Assembly: GCA_007026445.1 (NCBI GenBank)
Contig: VDMD01000001.1
Coordinates: 3,906,001-3,970,000 of the forward strand
Direction: 5' to 3'
DNA length: 64,000 nucleotides
Origin: Schizophyllum amplum
Taxonomy: Eukaryota; Basidiomycota; Agaricomycetes; Agaricales; Schizophyllaceae
Each line of letters begins with the position of its first letter. Position 1 is the first letter of the stretch. The notes below the pieces were generated by a model. The model did no database searches and had not been told where the DNA came from. It saw only the letters and a program-made list of their open reading frames with translations. This document shows positions 59,333 to 64,000 of the stretch, one piece after another. The position numbers and the translations under genes were made by a program.

Positions 59333-61620
59333 ACATTACACGTCTCACTCGCATGTTTGTACTCTCCAGAGTCCAAATGCTATCAGCGCGACACTACATA
59401 ATCTAGATCTAAATAATTCCTTAGCAAGGCAAAATTGTGCATGATTCCGATCCTACGTCCGCGTCGAGGAGCTTGACACGTCTGCGTTGGTGAACGAACA
59501 TTTTTTGCGTGCAAAGAACTGACTGTGGCAGCGCGGGGAGACGCCGATCGCGACCGCTTGATGCCACGAGCCTGTTCGAGATAGCGAGAAGTGCTGCTCA
59601 GCTGACTGAGCGCGCACAGAAAATTCGAACCGTAGCCGTGCTGGATGCTATAGCCTATAAGTCTGTGGTACAGCTTGAGTCGCTGCGCAGGAGGTGTCGA
59701 CGAGAAGATAGCGGCCGCGGGACGAGGAAAGTTGAGGCGGGACTGAGGCGGGACAAAGAAAGAAACGGTGATCAGACCGGCATTTTCGGGAGCGCACGCG
59801 CGCACCCGGCGGCATGTGCGGCGCGGCTGAGGCTTGGCTCAGGCTGAGGCTGGTCGCTGCGCTTGAGAGCGTTCGTCGTCAGAGCCGTCATGTTTCTTTA
59901 CCTCCTACAGACTCACCGCGTGGAGAAAAAGTATCAAACCTCAAAGTGAAGCCCGCAGCACAAAGCGACGCGACCGCCATCCTACCGGGTCGCTTTCTTG
60001 CGTGCGCGCCTCAGTCTTTCAAAGCTTGAGGGCCAGATATCATGACAGACGTAGTAGAAGGAGCCTCAGATAACACGACGTCTGGTGAGGCTGAGCGCCA
60101 GAGTCTACGGTGCGTGGCGATGATCATCTTGTGCGCCCCAATCTGACGTTGCAAACCGTAGGTCAGTGGGCATGCATTGATCGCTCTCTTCGTAGAGCAC
60201 CGGGGGCATGTAGACACCGTACCCCTCGGTCCTCACCATTGTCTGTACCTCGAAATCGAACGCACCTGCTCGCTCAGTCCTCGTTGTCGATCGCCTAAGC
60301 GCAGAAGGACTTCCGTTGGGTTCCAGCACCCTGACGGGGAACATAGCTTCGGCACTCACCTCAGGAATATGCCCAGATCCATCGAACGCCGAGCTTACGA
60401 CTACGCGGTCCTTGAGGGGCAACTCTCCGTCGCTCTCAAGCACTTGTTATCATGATCGAGATCCCCAGGTCTGCGTCAGAGATTCTCAGTCATTGCCACC
60501 TAAGGGGGCCAAACAGCGAGGAGGAAAATACTGAAGACCAAGAGAGGTTGTCGTGTCTTCATCGTTGTCGCCGCAAGAGCTAACTTGTGAGGAGAAGGTG
60601 GCAGGGACATACTGGCTCAACCACCCAACGTCGTGCGTGCACAAAGACATCGAGTATGGACGGCACAAAGGTATGTCTTCCTCGCTGAATACGACCAGGA
60701 CAAAGCGAGAGTCTCAACATCGTCACCAGCCTGCATACGCAGAGCTGAACGTAGCCACAAGCCAGGGGCGTATGTGAACATGCGGCGGGTGCAGAAAATG
60801 ATCACAACCTCGCCTTGAAAGGCTGCAAATCTGGGTCTGTCAGTGGGTTGTGAGCTTCTCGTGAACATGACCAGGCATAGCTTACCAATGCATATAGGCG
60901 CCCGGTCAATGCATGCCAACTAACGCGCAACGTATACTCGCGCCGCGCTATGACCTTCAGTGGTGGCATAACACTGAAGTGCCACAGGTCAGTCATTTCA
61001 GCACTCCCTACCTCTACTTGTCGACGCGACGTTCAACGACAGACGCCCCAGATATACGCTGAGCCTGTCAAGTCGCGAGAGACCTGCGTCAACATCGCCT
61101 GGGTCTGGCCGCCTGCGCGACAATATGCGCTCGCTGCTATGCAACTCGTGCGCCATGTGCTGGCCGGGATGACCTACGGGTCCGTTCCAAGGAGGCCTCG
61201 TTGGTGAGCCATCTTCTTCCCGTCGGCGCCTTGACCAGGCCTTGACGGCCAAATTGTCTCGTTAATGACCGACACCACAGCCACCGCATCCATCACATCG
61301 CAGGCATGTGTTTCTCGGTCGCTGAGTCAGCCCTGACTGACATCGCTAATCAGATAATATATGATCAGCGAAGGTGCACATTGTCCTCCTAATCGGGCCA
61401 AGGTCCAAGCGGTGCACGGCGTCGGCCCGGCCGGTCTATTTGAAGACGATGCGGGGAAGGCCCGCTCGACTTCGCCTTTCATCTCCTACCACCGTGTCGC
61501 GAGCTTGAAGTGCCTCGTCCCTCTTCCTTGTCATACTCCTCCCTCTTCTAAGCAAGGAGTCCGTATATCTCTGTGAGTAATTCTCACTTCGCTTTGCCAT
61601 TGTGGCTGACTCCGTGTAGC
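59333..61620. other. Long gap downstream of FunK1-E
   Basis: About 2.3 kb without a supportable gene. A minus-strand open stretch (60443-60105) has balanced composition (VVVSSAFDGSGHIPEVSAEA) but no start, partner exon or known family. The promoter of the next gene lies near 61500-61620. Confidence 0.4.
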
Positions 61621-62659
61621 ATGGCATCCACCACTCAGCCCTCAGCGCCCGTCACTCCCGTCAAGCGCGCCGGCGGCGCTCAAGGCCGCCTCGTCAACAC
61701 GCAACTCGACGGTGACGTTGAGAACGCCTCGACCTTTTCGGCCACTCCAGAGAACGGCAAGTTCGCCGCGGTCTTCCCTGAGCTCGCCGACTGCGTTGAC
61801 TCGGGCGACATCGTGCGTATGCTGTCCCCTTCCTCCACACTGCTGCTGACCCCAAGTCTCGTAGACGTCGCCGGACTCCTCGCCTGTTCGCCCTCATCGC
61901 GGTCCGCTTTTCACTATTACGAGCCCGACGCAATCCCTCGTCCTCGGGCCCGCGCAGGCGGCTCCATCTTCCAATGTCGCTCAAGACGTCTTCACCTCGT
62001 ACCCAGTCCGCGGGCCTGTCTTCTACCCGCCCGGGCTTAGCTACCAAGCTCTCAAGGTTCCCCCGCAGCTCCGGCAGCACTACGTGAAGCCAGCGAGTAA
62101 CGTAGGGTCGCATTCGATGGACCACGTGCTCGCCTGGACGCAGAACGTGCTGCAGAGCTCGAAGTCTGATGATGAAGTCGCTCAGGACGAGGACGAGTCG
62201 AGCCAGGACACGCAGGATGAGGGCGCGCACCCTCGCGGCACAGAGAGCCGTGCCTCTACCTTCGCCCCGGCTATGGAGACCCGGGCCGCTAGCCCCACTA
62301 TCCGCTTCCGTGGCCATGGCCTCTGGGCGTCATCCCTGTTGAAGGCGATTAACAGCCCGTCTGTGTTACGTGCGAGGGTTGCGGTTGATGAGGAGCAGTC
62401 GGACGAGGATCAGGTCCCATCTAGCGACGACGAAATCGTGTACACCCCCCGCGATGTCGAAGCCGATTTCCAGACCTTCGCCGGGGATGTGGACGAAATC
62501 CTGGGCGTGTCTGACGAGCCGGGTTCGGGGGCCTCTCGTGGTCGCGTGGAAGACGAGGTCTCTGAATCCGACTTCGGCTCTAACGCCGACTGCTCCGGCT
62601 ACGAAGCTAGTAGCGAGGCGGACGAGTCCGACATGGACAGTGCCTCCTTCGCGGTGTGA
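61621..62659 (+). CDS. Acidic protein of unknown function
   Basis: Two exons (61621-61812, 61865-62659) close in frame to 328 residues; the 52-nt intron joins DCVDSGDI to TSPDSSPVRPHRGP. No family recognised. The N-terminal half carries S/T-P pairs, and a FTSYPVRGPVFYPPGLSYQ segment followed by PPQLRQHYVKPA could be an ordered motif. The C-terminal half is strongly acidic and serine-rich (EEQSDEDQVPSSDDE, then DESDMDSASFAV). The style recalls gag-like or chromatin-associated proteins of fungi, but no zinc knuckle or other domain is present. Confidence 0.6.
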
Positions 62660-64000
62660 GCTCTCACAGTCTGAAGCGTGGTCCGCACGGCGCGGCGTCA
62701 ATCATGCCACAATCGGCGATGCGGGCGTCAGCTCAGCGGTGGAGGTTTGCATGGCCAATTCCCCTCACGGACTTCTCGCCCTTCCGTTCTGTCTTGTATA
62801 CGATCCTCTTGCTGCAATCTTCCTCTCTTCTCATGTCTGCTTATGCCACACTAATTGCATCCTACCCCGCGTCACCCTATCCTCACCTTCTTTGCTCGTT
62901 ATCACATCTGTAGCTCACCTATCGTTATCGCTCAGCGGCTCTGTTTCTGCTATACATTATCTGTAGGTCTGCTGAAGGCAGGCCATCGACCCAGATTGGA
63001 CTTCCTCTGCTGTATATATTGTCATGTTCTCCTCGTAACTGCTCTGTAATGCCTGCAATGCATTCAATAGTGTTGTCCGAAGTGCCCTCGCGGGAGACGT
63101 CTGGATCCCCGTCCTGACGGCCCTCAAGCGCTCACATTCAGGTCGCGTTCAAGTTTGACTAGTCCGGCAACCGGACCGACAACCTTAGGATCGTCGTGAC
63201 CGAGATTCCCGTGAAAGTTTCGACCTCCACGGTCACATTCCGCGACTGCAACGGCCTCTCCAGTCAGGGCTTCTCGCCGGCCCCGATCATATGTCAAGCC
63301 CTTTTGTCCCTGGAAATCTCCTCGGTGGTCCTTCAAACCATGCAACTTGTGACCCATTGTACAATCCAGTTCACGCACACATCGCGTCCCCGACGATGCC
63401 CACACCCATGGGAATCTATACAATGCTTGACTGCTGACTCTGAGCTAGCGCTTTGAGCATCCATTATACAGAGATCTCGATCATGGGGCCCTCGACCAGC
63501 CGTGGCATGCGTCATGGATGTCAATTGACCTCTCCAAGGCTCTGAAGCCGACTACCCAGGGTCGTCCTTTCAAGTCACACGGCACGCCGAAGGACCACCA
63601 TAGCAATATTAATTCTACGGTCTTCGATGGTCATGGTGCGTCTCCCCTTGACACAGAGCGTCTTTGCGACGTGGCATGATGTAAGCCGCGACGCCCATTG
63701 TTCCCAATTCCGTATGTCAAGAAGAAGCCCCGACACGCGGGAAAGGACTTGCGAAGAAGGCATCGCCGCCGATCGGTGCGATGATAAATATATCAGTATG
63801 GCCAAAGGAGGCATGAGGGTGAGGGCGCGTGTTGATGGCACAGGAATACAAAAGGCGGCGGGTTCCTCGAAGTTCGACATCTGCCTTTCCTGCTACCCTC
63901 AACCCACAAGCATCTTGAAACGATGGCTCTCACCGCTAGAACCAACACCTTGTATACGTGAGTTTCTTGTTGTATGCGTGATTTGAAGGCGCGGCGTACT
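62660..64000. other. Right end of the window without a supportable gene
   Basis: A stretch near 63190-63300 on the plus strand reads like protein (EIPVKVSTSTVTFRDCNG) but is short and isolated. A gene could continue beyond the window. Pyrimidine-rich DNA after 62760 is the likely 3' region of the acidic-protein gene. Confidence 0.35.

Noticed and set aside
60105..60443. Minus-strand open stretch as an exon
   Set aside because: Protein-like composition, but no start, no partner exon and no known domain.

Overview
The window looks like chromosomal DNA of an agaricomycete (mushroom-forming) basidiomycete. The evidence is genes split by many introns of about 47-70 nt, four copies of the fungus-specific FunK1 kinase, a farnesylated lipopeptide pheromone precursor ending in CVVS, a basidiomycete-type P-loop NTPase of the CRN-associated kind, and fungal orthologues of COG3, SQS1, USE1, SNX3 and SEC2. 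No tool was run. Exon limits were placed by reading donor and acceptor sites and, where stated, confirmed by the frame closing.

Layout. 1-9472: a pheromone-precursor copy (5.9-6.25 kb) whose 5' region is split by a 5.56 kb Gypsy-type LTR retrotransposon (328-5887) with identical 298-bp LTRs, followed by a FunK1 kinase gene on the minus strand. 9.8-12.6 kb: a P-loop NTPase gene. 13.2-14.6 kb: a secreted lysozyme-like (GH23-type) protein. 15.3-18.2 kb: Golgi tether COG3, divergent from a second FunK1 (18.3-20.8 kb). 21-22.3 kb: a zinc sugar-alcohol dehydrogenase. 23.2-27.3 kb: the R3H/G-patch protein SQS1, divergent from the SNARE USE1 (27.5-28.6 kb). 29-33.2 kb: a second pheromone-FunK1 module in the same arrangement as the first, with an intact 73-residue precursor. 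33.7-35 kb: an aldo-keto reductase. 35-39 kb: gene-poor, with a nearly perfect inverted repeat (two 960-bp arms around a 35-bp spacer). 39.5-40.8 kb: peroxisomal dienoyl-CoA isomerase. 41.8 kb: an intron-containing tRNA-Gly(GCC). 42.4-44.9 kb: two tail-to-tail secreted PEBP-like genes. 45.2-48.4 kb: SNX3 and a SEC2-type Rab exchange factor. 50.5-51.9 kb: an unknown protein with repeated W-Q-S-P motifs. 52.6-54.6 kb: a Zn2Cys6 transcription factor. 56.8-59.3 kb: a fourth FunK1. 61.6-62.7 kb: an acidic protein of unknown function.

Working together. Four housekeeping genes serve membrane traffic (COG3, USE1, SNX3, SEC2), but they are scattered and not a cluster. The accessory layer is the distinctive part: pheromone precursor and FunK1 genes duplicated as a unit, later diverging by retrotransposon insertion, a start-codon frameshift and tandem-repeat growth. 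The pheromone genes suggest the window lies in or near a mating-type (pheromone/receptor) region, but no STE3-type receptor is visible here.
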